From NCBI GenBank assembly GCA_018671205.1, contig JABHIC010000307.1, positions 1 to 7,799 on the forward strand: a stretch of 7,799 nt of DNA. Direction: 5' to 3'. Positions 1 through 6,032 of this stretch are shown here, piece after piece. How positions within the stretch are numbered: position 1 is the stretch's first letter; each line of letters starts with the position of its first letter. This DNA comes from Gammaproteobacteria bacterium. GTDB taxonomy: Bacteria; Pseudomonadota; Gammaproteobacteria; GCF-002020875. The position numbers and the translations under genes are program-made. Under the pieces are notes generated by a model, which did no database searches, was not told the DNA's origin, and was given only the letters and a program-made list of their open reading frames with translations.

Positions 1-157
1 CAAGCACAGTATCCAGTGACTCATCCGACAGCCGTGGCAGCTCCTCCTCAAACCCGTCCAGCAGCTCATCAAGAGTGGGCTCCATCTCGGCCATACTGCT
101 ATCAATTACAGCCAGAGGTAAGAGCAGATTGATAATCCACTGTTTTTTTCTACGCAT
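1..157 (-). CDS. exported protein of unknown function, N-terminal part only
   Basis: Reading the minus strand from the ATG at 157-155 gives 52 codons with no stop before the window edge, so the 3' part is missing. The protein starts with a positive n-region (MRRKK), a hydrophobic stretch at residues 7-18 and a signal-peptidase-I-like site S21-M22-A23, predicting export to the periplasm or outer membrane. The mature start is strongly acidic and leucine-rich (residues 24-52, with L-D-E-L-L-D-G-F-E-E-E). From memory, similar short acidic 'DELLxGF' stretches occur at the start of some proteobacterial outer-membrane beta-barrel proteins, but 29 mature residues cannot assign a family. A weak purine-rich AAGAGA lies upstream of the ATG. 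Codons 3-5 contain a run of seven A. It is transcribed divergently from the metalloprotease gene. That the gene is real is fairly likely; its function is unknown. Confidence 0.6.
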   Translation of the reverse strand, partial: MRRKKQWIINLLLPLAVIDSSMAEMEPTLDELLDGFEEELPRLSDESLDTVL

Positions 158-205
158 CAGTTTATCTCTTTAATGGATAGCCTCCCCAGTGCGGGGAACC
201 GCCTT

Positions 206-234
206 ATTCTGCCGTAAGCCTCTCCATAGCTCAA
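206..234 (-). promoter_or_regulatory. candidate sigma70 promoter for the minus-strand exported protein gene
   Basis: On the minus strand TTGAGC (234-229, 4/6 match to TTGACA) is followed after 17 bp by CAGAAT (211-206, 4/6 match to TATAAT). This would start transcription near 199 and leave a leader of about 40 nt containing a small CCCC/GGGG inverted repeat (184-196). Spacing is ideal but both boxes are imperfect. Confidence 0.3.
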
Positions 235-245
235 CCTGACTACTC

Positions 246-273
246 TTGCGCTTTAATAATTATGTGCTATTCT
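246..273 (+). promoter_or_regulatory. candidate extended -10 promoter for the SprA-like gene
   Basis: TTGCGC (246-251) and TATTCT (268-273) are separated by 16 bp, and the -10 box is preceded by TGC (265-267), giving an extended -10 form. Transcription would begin around 280, about 50 nt before the start codon at 331. The region is AT-rich compared with its surroundings. Only 3-4 positions match in each box, so this is tentative. Confidence 0.3.
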
Positions 274-330
274 GATTAAAGTAGTGTGATAACAGCATGA
301 TAACGTGATTTACGGAGGGGGTTTCCAGCC

Positions 331-936
331 ATGGCTGAAGTAGGTAGTATTCAAGTCAGTACCAGCCACTACCCAGCCAGAGGGGGAGCGGCTCAGGCTG
401 CGCCCGCTAATGAGGCCACAGCTACAGCCACAGCAGCGCTGAAAGGGCAGCTTCACGACCACTTTACCCCGTCCATAGAGAGTGTTGCGATTCTCCAGAA
501 ACTACAGCAACGTGACCAGGAGGTGCGTAGCCATGAGCAGGCACACATTGCTGCCGGAGGGGGCAATATTCAGGGAGCGGCCTCCTATACGTATCAAAAA
601 GGGCCCGATGGTCAGCTCTATGCAGTGGGTGGTGAGGTCAACATCAGTACCTCGGCAGTCTCTGGGGACCCTCAGGCAACGATGGAGAAGGCAGCGACTA
701 TATTACGCGCCGCGTTAGCCCCCTCCTCCCCCTCTTCACAGGATATGAGCGTTGCAGCATCTGCGACACGAATGATTGCAAGCGCAAGAGTAGAGCTGTC
801 TCAACTCCACACTGAGCCGGGGCAAGCGCAGTTATTCAACCAACAGCGGGGGGCCGAGCGGGGAATTTCTGCCTATACAGGTACAAATACGGGTCAGGCA
901 GGTATTACCGAAGAGGCCGTCAGTCTATTCGTATAA
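331..936 (+). CDS. SprA-related family putative metalloprotease
   Basis: This 201-residue protein carries an HExxH zinc-binding motif, H68-E-Q-A-H72, within the block S-H-E-Q-A-H-x-A-A-G-G that I recognise from the SprA-related family (Pfam PF12118, 'putative metalloprotease CJM1_0395 family'). Family features downstream are the A-S-Y-T-Y-Q-x-G-P-D-G segment, then G-G-E-V, and an alanine-rich helix with A-A-L-A-P near residues 125-131. Residues 19-36 are Ala/Thr-rich and probably disordered. No signal peptide or membrane helix is visible, so a cytoplasmic location or a non-classical route is implied. H68, E69 and H72 fit metal binding; the third ligand is not obvious, and family members are to my knowledge not characterised biochemically. 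The start is supported by GGAGG at 314-318, although the 12-nt gap to ATG is long. There are 101 nt to the next gene, so the two may be separate units. Confidence 0.85.
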   Translation: MAEVGSIQVSTSHYPARGGAAQAAPANEATATATAALKGQLHDHFTPSIESVAILQKLQQRDQEVRSHEQAHIAAGGGNIQGAASYTYQKGPDGQLYAVGGEVNISTSAVSGDPQATMEKAATILRAALAPSSPSSQDMSVAASATRMIASARVELSQLHTEPGQAQLFNQQRGAERGISAYTGTNTGQAGITEEAVSLFV

Positions 937-998
937 TGTTTGTAGCGATTCGGGTTACTATCACTCTATTCTGTTTTCTTTAGAGCTGCCCTTTAATG

Positions 999-1004
999 TA
1001 AAAT
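999..1004 (+). promoter_or_regulatory. possible -10 box upstream of the DUF6901-like gene
   Basis: TAAAAT (999-1004, 5/6 match) lies 33 nt before the start codon at 1038 in an AT-rich gap. The position 17 bp upstream holds TTCTTT (976-981), which matches TTGACA poorly. A perfect TATAAT at 932-937 overlaps the stop codon of the preceding gene and is an alternative, also without a good -35 box. No intrinsic terminator with a U-tract was seen in 937-1037. Confidence 0.2.
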
Positions 1005-1037
1005 TACCTTAGAGACGATTAACCAGCAAGGGATTCC

Positions 1038-1727
1038 ATGGAAACAACATACACGTTCAGGTTCGATACGGGTCGCGTCGAGAGCTTCAACCTGGAGCTG
1101 GACGATGATAGCTTTGCTTTGCAGCCTCACTCTATCGCCACAACCTCTGAGCCCTGGATGGAGTTGGAACGTAACCAATGTACGGCATGTACACTGACAA
1201 GATACCACTACCCTCTCTGCCCTGTCGCCGCCAATCTGGGAGGCATTGTTTCACCGTTTAGTAATGATACCTCCTCCACGATAGTCACCACACAGGTCGA
1301 TTTCAGGGGGCGGCTGATTGAGAAGAGATGCAAGCTACGTAACGGGCTAAGCTCAATGGTTGGCCTGGTTATGGCAACCAGTGGATGTCCGATACTGGAT
1401 AAGCTGCGCCCGATGGCCTATACCCACCAGCCCTTTTCCAGCATTGATGAGACCATCTACCGTGCCGTTTCAGGATATCTGCTGGCGCAATATTTGAGGA
1501 ATAAAGAGGAGCTGGAGACTCCCTGTGAAATCAAGGGACTCACTGAGATCTATGCGGCCATCACCCATTTAAATCAATCGTTTGCACAGCGGTTGCGTGG
1601 TTTTAAAGAGGATGCCAACATCAATGCACTGGTCATTCTTGACACCTTTTCCGCAATAGGGGCGTTCAGCATTGATGAGCAGTGGGAAAAAGAGAAGCTA
1701 CCTCTATTTTCTGCCTACCTTGAGTAA
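1038..1727 (+). CDS. conserved protein of unknown function, DUF6901-like, with cysteine cluster
   Basis: This 229-residue soluble protein has no signal peptide or membrane segment. From memory it resembles the DUF6901 family: an N-terminal Y-T-F-x-F-D-x-G strand (residues 5-12), a cysteine cluster C48-X2-C51-X9-C61-P-V-A-A-N-L, a central G-L-S-S-M-V-G-L-x-M-A-T-S-G-C-P block (103-118), a mostly helical C-terminal half, and the terminal L-F-S-A-Y-L-E. The four cysteines of the two blocks (C48, C51, C61, C117) could bind a metal or form a redox-active site, but no function is known to me. The start is preceded by AAGGGA (1028-1033) only 4 nt before ATG, a modest ribosome binding site. It lies 33 nt upstream of the glycosyltransferase gene and could be the first gene of that operon. 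The coding call is firm; the family assignment is from recall and was not checked. Confidence 0.7.
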   Translation: METTYTFRFDTGRVESFNLELDDDSFALQPHSIATTSEPWMELERNQCTACTLTRYHYPLCPVAANLGGIVSPFSNDTSSTIVTTQVDFRGRLIEKRCKLRNGLSSMVGLVMATSGCPILDKLRPMAYTHQPFSSIDETIYRAVSGYLLAQYLRNKEELETPCEIKGLTEIYAAITHLNQSFAQRLRGFKEDANINALVILDTFSAIGAFSIDEQWEKEKLPLFSAYLE

Positions 1728-1760
1728 CCCTGTTTCGCCACATTACCCTAGAATACTCAG

Positions 1761-3209
1761 TTGAATCAACCGCTGACAGCCCCAGGCCGCTACCCTCATG
1801 TGATGGTGCTGGTAGGGGGCTACCTACTCCTCCATCTACTCATACGACTGCTGTTCAGCGGCACACTTCAGCTTGATGATGCGGAGCAGATTCGGCTCTC
1901 ACAGACCCTGGCTCTCGGCTACCCCATCCCCCAGCCCCCCCTCTATAGCTGGTTCTCCTGGGGGCTGTTTCAGCTCTTAGGTAGTGGGTTACTGGCCTTA
2001 ACCCTACTGAAGTACCTGCTGATTGGCCTCACCTTTGGGCTGATCTGGCGCTGTTCCAGCTATCTATTCCACCACCAGAGCTCACGCTGGCTCGCCACTC
2101 TCGCTCTGTTGTTGATGCCTTCGTTTGCCTGGCATATGCACCAGGGGTTTACCCACACGATCCTGCTGGGACTGGCCATCGTGATGACGCTGCATGCACT
2201 GCTTCGCCTTCCTCAACACCCCTCTCCCGTGAGCTATCTCTATCTCGGTTCTGCACTCGGCATCGGGCTCCTGGCAAAATATAGCTTTTTGCTGTTGATG
2301 ATCCCCCTGCTGCTCTCCGCGCTCACGATTCGAAGCTACCGTCACTCACTACTTCAGCCACGCCTCTGGATCACCCTTACCACCGTTGCGCTCTGGGTGA
2401 CCCCACACCTAGTCTGGCTAAGTCAGCACCAGCAGGAGGTTTTCAGTTCGATTGAGCAGAAGTTGCAGGTGACCCAGGAAAACCTGCTACTGGGGCGGCT
2501 CTCATCACTGTGGCAATTCACCACCTCGGCCATCGCCTTTGTCACCCCTTGGGCTCTTCTCTATGTGCTGTTATCTGGAAAACAGCTGCTCGCCTCCCGT
2601 GGCCGAACGCCATCCCACTCCACCCAACTACTCTCCCGTTTCTATTGGATCGTGTTGATCGCTGTTATTCTGCTTTCACTCTTCTTTTCGATGCCCCACT
2701 TTAAGGTGCGCTGGTTTCACCCCCTGATGATGCTGTTTCCTCTCTGGTGGCTCACACGCATGGAGATTTCAGCCCCCCCCTCTGCCACCCTGATCCGCTG
2801 GGTGGGGTGGAGTACGCTGCTACTCTCCCTGCTGATACTCTCCATCCGCATTGTGCAGGTAACAGTTGGCCCTGAGCTTGGCCACTATAGTCGACTCAAT
2901 CGCCCTATTTTCGAGGGACTTGAACAGCTTCCCCCACCCTCCCCCTCAGCCCGGTTAAAAACAGAGGATGAGTTCCTCGGAGCACACCTGCTTGCGCACT
3001 ATCCCAACCACTCCATCATGATTGGGATGACGCTCTATCAGAGGGGAGCGGCTCCGGGAGAGCGCTGTCTTCTCTTCTGGGATAACGATGATCCCTTCCC
3101 CCCTCCCGACCTCACCCATGCGACCCTGCAAAAAAACCGGAGCCTGTCGGTCGGCAAGGTACAATATGGGCTTAATACCGTGCAACTCCCTTACCGTGAG
3201 TGTCAATAA
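1761..3209 (+). CDS. GT39/ArnT-like polytopic membrane glycosyltransferase
   Basis: This 482-residue integral inner-membrane protein belongs to the GT39/PMT-ArnT type (GT-C fold), whose members transfer a sugar from a polyprenyl-phosphate donor to an acceptor on the periplasmic side. After the first hydrophobic helix (about 15-33) comes the acidic loop L38-D-D-A-E42, the usual site of the catalytic acidic residue, then Y54-P-I-P-Q-P-P-L-Y62. About ten further hydrophobic segments follow, with P312-H-F-K-V-R-W-F-H-P-L322 matching the conserved loop late in this family. A soluble tail covers about 372-482. The TTG at 1761 is the most upstream start and has no clear Shine-Dalgarno; GTG 1800 or ATG 1803 (residues 14-15) would also keep the first helix intact, so the N-terminus is uncertain. 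Only 14 nt separate it from the acyltransferase gene. Substrate is unknown; context favours lipid A or LPS core. Confidence 0.85.
   Translation: MNQPLTAPGRYPHVMVLVGGYLLLHLLIRLLFSGTLQLDDAEQIRLSQTLALGYPIPQPPLYSWFSWGLFQLLGSGLLALTLLKYLLIGLTFGLIWRCSSYLFHHQSSRWLATLALLLMPSFAWHMHQGFTHTILLGLAIVMTLHALLRLPQHPSPVSYLYLGSALGIGLLAKYSFLLLMIPLLLSALTIRSYRHSLLQPRLWITLTTVALWVTPHLVWLSQHQQEVFSSIEQKLQVTQENLLLGRLSSLWQFTTSAIAFVTPWALLYVLLSGKQLLASRGRTPSHSTQLLSRFYWIVLIAVILLSLFFSMPHFKVRWFHPLMMLFPLWWLTRMEISAPPSATLIRWVGWSTLLLSLLILSIRIVQVTVGPELGHYSRLNRPIFEGLEQLPPPSPSARLKTEDEFLGAHLLAHYPNHSIMIGMTLYQRGAAPGERCLLFWDNDDPFPPPDLTHATLQKNRSLSVGKVQYGLNTVQLPYRECQ
2773..2780 (+). repeat. C8 homopolymer tract inside the glycosyltransferase gene
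   Basis: Eight consecutive C at 2773-2780 encode the end of Ala338 and Pro339-Pro340. Other runs in the same gene are C7 at 1935-1941 and A7 at 3130-3136. A one-base slip at the C8 tract would frameshift the protein after about residue 340 and remove its last membrane segments and soluble tail. The reading frame is intact in this sequence. Confidence 0.9.
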
Positions 3210-3223
3210 CCCCCTTTTAAACT

Positions 3224-4129
3224 ATGTCTCACACTCTTCTGACCGCTATCCTGACCCGTTTGGGGCTCCTGTTGCTCCAGGCCACAGCACGGCTCCCGGG
3301 CAACATGCAAATCCGCATGGGTGCACTGCTGGGAAGAGTCGCCTACCGGCTCTCAAAAAAGTGGCGTTCCACAACCGAGCGGAATATCTCCGCTGCCTTC
3401 CCTGACCTCAACCGTGATGGACAGCAGCAACTTATCAGCAACCACTTTCGCTCACTGGGCATTGGTTTGACGGAGATGGGCACCGCCTGGTGGGGGGATC
3501 GTGAACGGCTAAGAGATCGGGTCACTATTCAGGGGCTGGAATATCTGCAAGCTGCACTGAAACAGGGCAATGGGGTTATTCTGCTCTCCGCCCATTTCAC
3601 CACCCTAGAGATTGGCGGCCGACTACTCTCCCTCTTCCACCCCCTGCATGCGATGTACCGAAAACAGGATAATCCGCTCTTTAACCGGGCGATGGTAGAG
3701 GGGCGGAATGGCTACCTGGAGAGTATTGTTGAGAAAAAGGATCTGCGGGGAATGTTGCGCCTGCTTAAAAATAACCAGACCATCTGGTATGCCATGGATC
3801 AAAACTCTTCCGACAACAGCGCCGCTTTTACCGACTTTTTCGGGGTTCCCTGCTCGACCACAACCGCCACCTCAAAGTTGGCACAGATCAGTGGTGCCAC
3901 CGTAATCCCCTTTACCACAGCGAGAATTGAACCCGAAAACCACTATCAACTCACTATTCACCCACCATTCAGCCCCTTTCCCGGTGAGGATGCCACCAGC
4001 GATACCCAGCAGATCATGGACCACTTTGAGCAGGAGATCCGCAAGAATCCAGAGCAGTATCTCTGGATTCATCGGCGTTTTAAAAATCAGCCCGAGGGGT
4101 ACCCCCCTTTCTATGGAGGGGAGCTCTGA
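3224..4129 (+). CDS. lpxL: lipid A biosynthesis acyltransferase, LpxL/HtrB family
   Basis: This 301-residue enzyme belongs to the family that adds a secondary acyl chain from acyl-ACP to the Kdo2-lipid A precursor on the cytoplasmic face of the inner membrane. The catalytic HX4E motif is H124-F-T-T-L-E129. Also visible are Y189-A-M-D-Q-N194 followed by F205-F-G-V-P209, where E. coli LpxL has its A-P-D-H-D segment, and the C-terminal block Y279-L-W-I-H-R-R-F-K287, close to the E. coli Y-M-W-L-H-R-R-F-K. The N-terminus has one hydrophobic helix (about 5-20) that would anchor it. Length is near the 306 residues of E. coli LpxL. No Shine-Dalgarno precedes ATG 3224; with the previous stop 14 nt away, translation may depend on reinitiation. 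msbA follows after 6 nt. LpxL, LpxM and LpxP paralogues cannot be separated from this sequence alone, so the symbol is provisional. Confidence 0.9.
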   Translation: MSHTLLTAILTRLGLLLLQATARLPGNMQIRMGALLGRVAYRLSKKWRSTTERNISAAFPDLNRDGQQQLISNHFRSLGIGLTEMGTAWWGDRERLRDRVTIQGLEYLQAALKQGNGVILLSAHFTTLEIGGRLLSLFHPLHAMYRKQDNPLFNRAMVEGRNGYLESIVEKKDLRGMLRLLKNNQTIWYAMDQNSSDNSAAFTDFFGVPCSTTTATSKLAQISGATVIPFTTARIEPENHYQLTIHPPFSPFPGEDATSDTQQIMDHFEQEIRKNPEQYLWIHRRFKNQPEGYPPFYGGEL

Positions 4130-4135
4130 ACCATC

Positions 4136-5911
4136 ATGTCCCATAGCAAGGCACTCTATTTTCGACTACTCAAATATGTCCGCCCTTATCGCTGGCAGTT
4201 TTCAGTCGCCATATTCGGCATGGTACTCTTTGCTGCCACAGAGCCCGCCCTCCCCGCCTTGATGCAACCGATGCTGGATGGAAGTTTCATTGAGAAAGAT
4301 GAGACCATGATCACCCTAGTTCCTATTCTGTTGGTGCTGCTCTATCTGGTACGCGGTATCGCCTCATTCACCACCACAGTTGGGCTCAACTGGGTCTCAA
4401 ACAAGGTAATTATGGATCTGCGCAGTGAGATGTTTCAGCGTCTCCTCACCCTATCCAACGGTTACTATGACGAGCACCCAACGGGAACCACCCTCTCCAA
4501 ACTGACCTTTGATGTTAATCTGGTTGCAGGGGCCTCAACCGAGGTGTTGATCATTCTGGTTCGAGACTCACTCTCTATCCTCGGCCTGTTGGCCTGGATG
4601 TTCTATATCGACTGGCAGCTCTCACTGATTATCTTTCTCACCGCACCGATCATCATTCTGATTGTCCGCTCCATCAGCGCACGCCTGCGACACCTCAACC
4701 ATTCACTTCAGGACCATATGGGCTCAATCACCCAGATCCTTGAAGAGAGCATTACCGGACAACGAGTCATCAAAATTTTTGGCGGGGAGGCCTATGAGAC
4801 GGAACGCTTTCATCAGGCTATTAACCGGGTACGCACCTTTACCATGAAGAGCATCACCACCGCCGCGATCAATAGCCCGGTGGTGCAGCTGGTAACGGTC
4901 TCAGCTTTAGCCGCAATTGTCTATATCGCCTCAATTCAATCTGCCCAGGATGAGATCACCGTAGGGGAGTTCATCTCCTTCTTCAGTGCAATGGCCATGC
5001 TGATTACCCCGATCAAACGACTGACCGGGATGAATGAGGTTCTGCAACGGGGGCTGGCTGCTGCTGAGAGTGTCTTTTCCCTGATCGACCAGCAGGCTGA
5101 GGTTGATCCCAAACAGCCCGTTCCACTGAGGCAGGCCAGTCTCATTGAGTTTAACCAGCTCTCACTGCGTTACCCCGGCAGTGACAACCCTGCACTCAAC
5201 AATATTCAGCTTACGATCCAGCCCAATGAGAGTGTCGCCCTGGTGGGCCCCTCGGGTAGCGGAAAGAGTACCCTAGTGAACCTCCTTCCACTCTTCTACC
5301 GCCCATCTGAGGGGGAGATTCGGATTGATCAGGTCAACATTCTCAGCCTCTCCCTCAGGGAGCTACGTAGCCATATCGCCCTAGTTAGCCAGGACGTCAC
5401 CCTTTTCAACGATACGGTAGCCGCAAATATTGCCTATGGCGCAATGGCTGATGCAACCCCTGAGCAGATCCGTGAGGTGGCGAGGAAGGCTCATGCACTG
5501 GAGTTTATCGAAAAACTCCCCGAGGGGTTTGAGGCCATGATTGGAGAACGGGGCACCCGTCTCTCGGGTGGACAGCGTCAGCGCATTGCCATTGCCCGTG
5601 CGCTGCTCAAGGATGCCCCGATTTTAATTCTGGATGAGGCCACCTCCGCACTCGACAGCCACTCAGAAAAACAGATTCAACTTGCTCTGGATGAGCTGGT
5701 ACAGGGGCGCACCACACTGATGATCGCTCATCGCCTCTCCACCATCGCCAAGGCGGACCGAATTATCGTAATGGATGAGGGGTGCATTGTTGAGCAGGGA
5801 ACCCATGAATCACTCTACCCGCAGAAAGGGGTCTACACTCACCTCTATGATCTTCAGTTTAAAGTTGAGCCCGATAGAATTGATGTGACTTCTGGATCAA
5901 TGAATGGTTGA
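4136..5911 (+). CDS. msbA: lipid A export ABC transporter permease/ATPase MsbA
   Basis: This 591-residue half-transporter (E. coli MsbA has 582) would dimerise and flip lipid A-core from the inner to the outer leaflet of the inner membrane using ATP. Residues 1-310 form the type IV ABC exporter membrane domain, with hydrophobic helices near 20-42, 60-80, 140-160, 163-183, 250-270 and 278-300. The nucleotide-binding domain shows Walker A G371-P-S-G-S-G-K377-S-T, the Q-loop Q419, signature L476-S-G-G-Q480, Walker B with D500-E501, and the H-loop H532. All catalytic residues are present. GGAGGGGAG at 4115-4123, inside the end of the acyltransferase gene, can serve as ribosome binding site at a rather long spacing. 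The 6-nt gap to the acyltransferase indicates co-transcription. lpxK does not follow. The family is certain; the MsbA name is strongly supported by the neighbour. Confidence 0.95.
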   Translation: MSHSKALYFRLLKYVRPYRWQFSVAIFGMVLFAATEPALPALMQPMLDGSFIEKDETMITLVPILLVLLYLVRGIASFTTTVGLNWVSNKVIMDLRSEMFQRLLTLSNGYYDEHPTGTTLSKLTFDVNLVAGASTEVLIILVRDSLSILGLLAWMFYIDWQLSLIIFLTAPIIILIVRSISARLRHLNHSLQDHMGSITQILEESITGQRVIKIFGGEAYETERFHQAINRVRTFTMKSITTAAINSPVVQLVTVSALAAIVYIASIQSAQDEITVGEFISFFSAMAMLITPIKRLTGMNEVLQRGLAAAESVFSLIDQQAEVDPKQPVPLRQASLIEFNQLSLRYPGSDNPALNNIQLTIQPNESVALVGPSGSGKSTLVNLLPLFYRPSEGEIRIDQVNILSLSLRELRSHIALVSQDVTLFNDTVAANIAYGAMADATPEQIREVARKAHALEFIEKLPEGFEAMIGERGTRLSGGQRQRIAIARALLKDAPILILDEATSALDSHSEKQIQLALDELVQGRTTLMIAHRLSTIAKADRIIVMDEGCIVEQGTHESLYPQKGVYTHLYDLQFKVEPDRIDVTSGSMNG

Positions 5912-5936
5912 CAAATAAAGCATACAATAATATACT
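5908..5936 (+). promoter_or_regulatory. strong sigma70 promoter for ettA, overlapping the msbA stop codon
   Basis: TTGACA (5908-5913, perfect) and TATACT (5931-5936, 5/6) are separated by exactly 17 bp of AT-rich sequence. The -35 box contains the msbA stop codon TGA (5909-5911). Transcription would start near 5943, giving a leader of about 90 nt before the ettA ATG at 6033. A second TATACT at 5992-5997 has no acceptable -35 box. No hairpin with a U-tract separates msbA from ettA, so some read-through from the operon is also possible. Confidence 0.8.
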
Positions 5937-6021
5937 TGATTGAATTCAGGGATGATCTAACACGCACAGGGACGTGCACCTCCTCTTTCGGTATACTACT
6001 GCGCTTCATTGATTGCATGCC

Positions 6022-6027
6022 AAGGAG
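6022..6027 (+). promoter_or_regulatory. ribosome binding site that fixes the ettA start
   Basis: AAGGAG ends 5 nt before the ATG at 6033. This favours that ATG over the in-frame TTG at 6009, which has no Shine-Dalgarno and would add eight residues not found in EttA proteins. Confidence 0.85.
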
Positions 6028-6032
6028 TTCTG

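Noticed and set aside
937..970. GTAGC/GTTAC stem after the SprA-like gene as a terminator
   Set aside because: It has only five pairs including a wobble, with no immediate T-run.
3088..3405. A 105-codon plus-strand frame bridging the glycosyltransferase and acyltransferase genes
   Set aside because: It overlaps two well-supported genes in another frame, and its product is proline-rich with no recognisable domain.
4096..4105. GGGGTACCCC palindrome near the end of the acyltransferase gene
   Set aside because: It encodes the Gly-Tyr-Pro region of the conserved C-terminus and is short enough to be chance.
5952..5960. A two-codon minigene (ATG ATC TAA) in the ettA leader, tempting because EttA acts on early elongation
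   Set aside because: The only purine run (AGGG) abuts the ATG with no spacing, and such short start-stop pairs are common by chance.
5961..5979. Short inverted repeats (GCAC/GTGC) in the ettA leader as an msbA terminator or riboswitch stem
   Set aside because: The stem is only 4 bp, and no U-tract or larger conserved structure is visible.
6009..6032. An upstream TTG start extending EttA by eight residues
   Set aside because: The ATG at 6033 has AAGGAG at 5-nt spacing and gives the 555-residue length and M-A-Q-F start of E. coli EttA; the TTG has no ribosome binding site.
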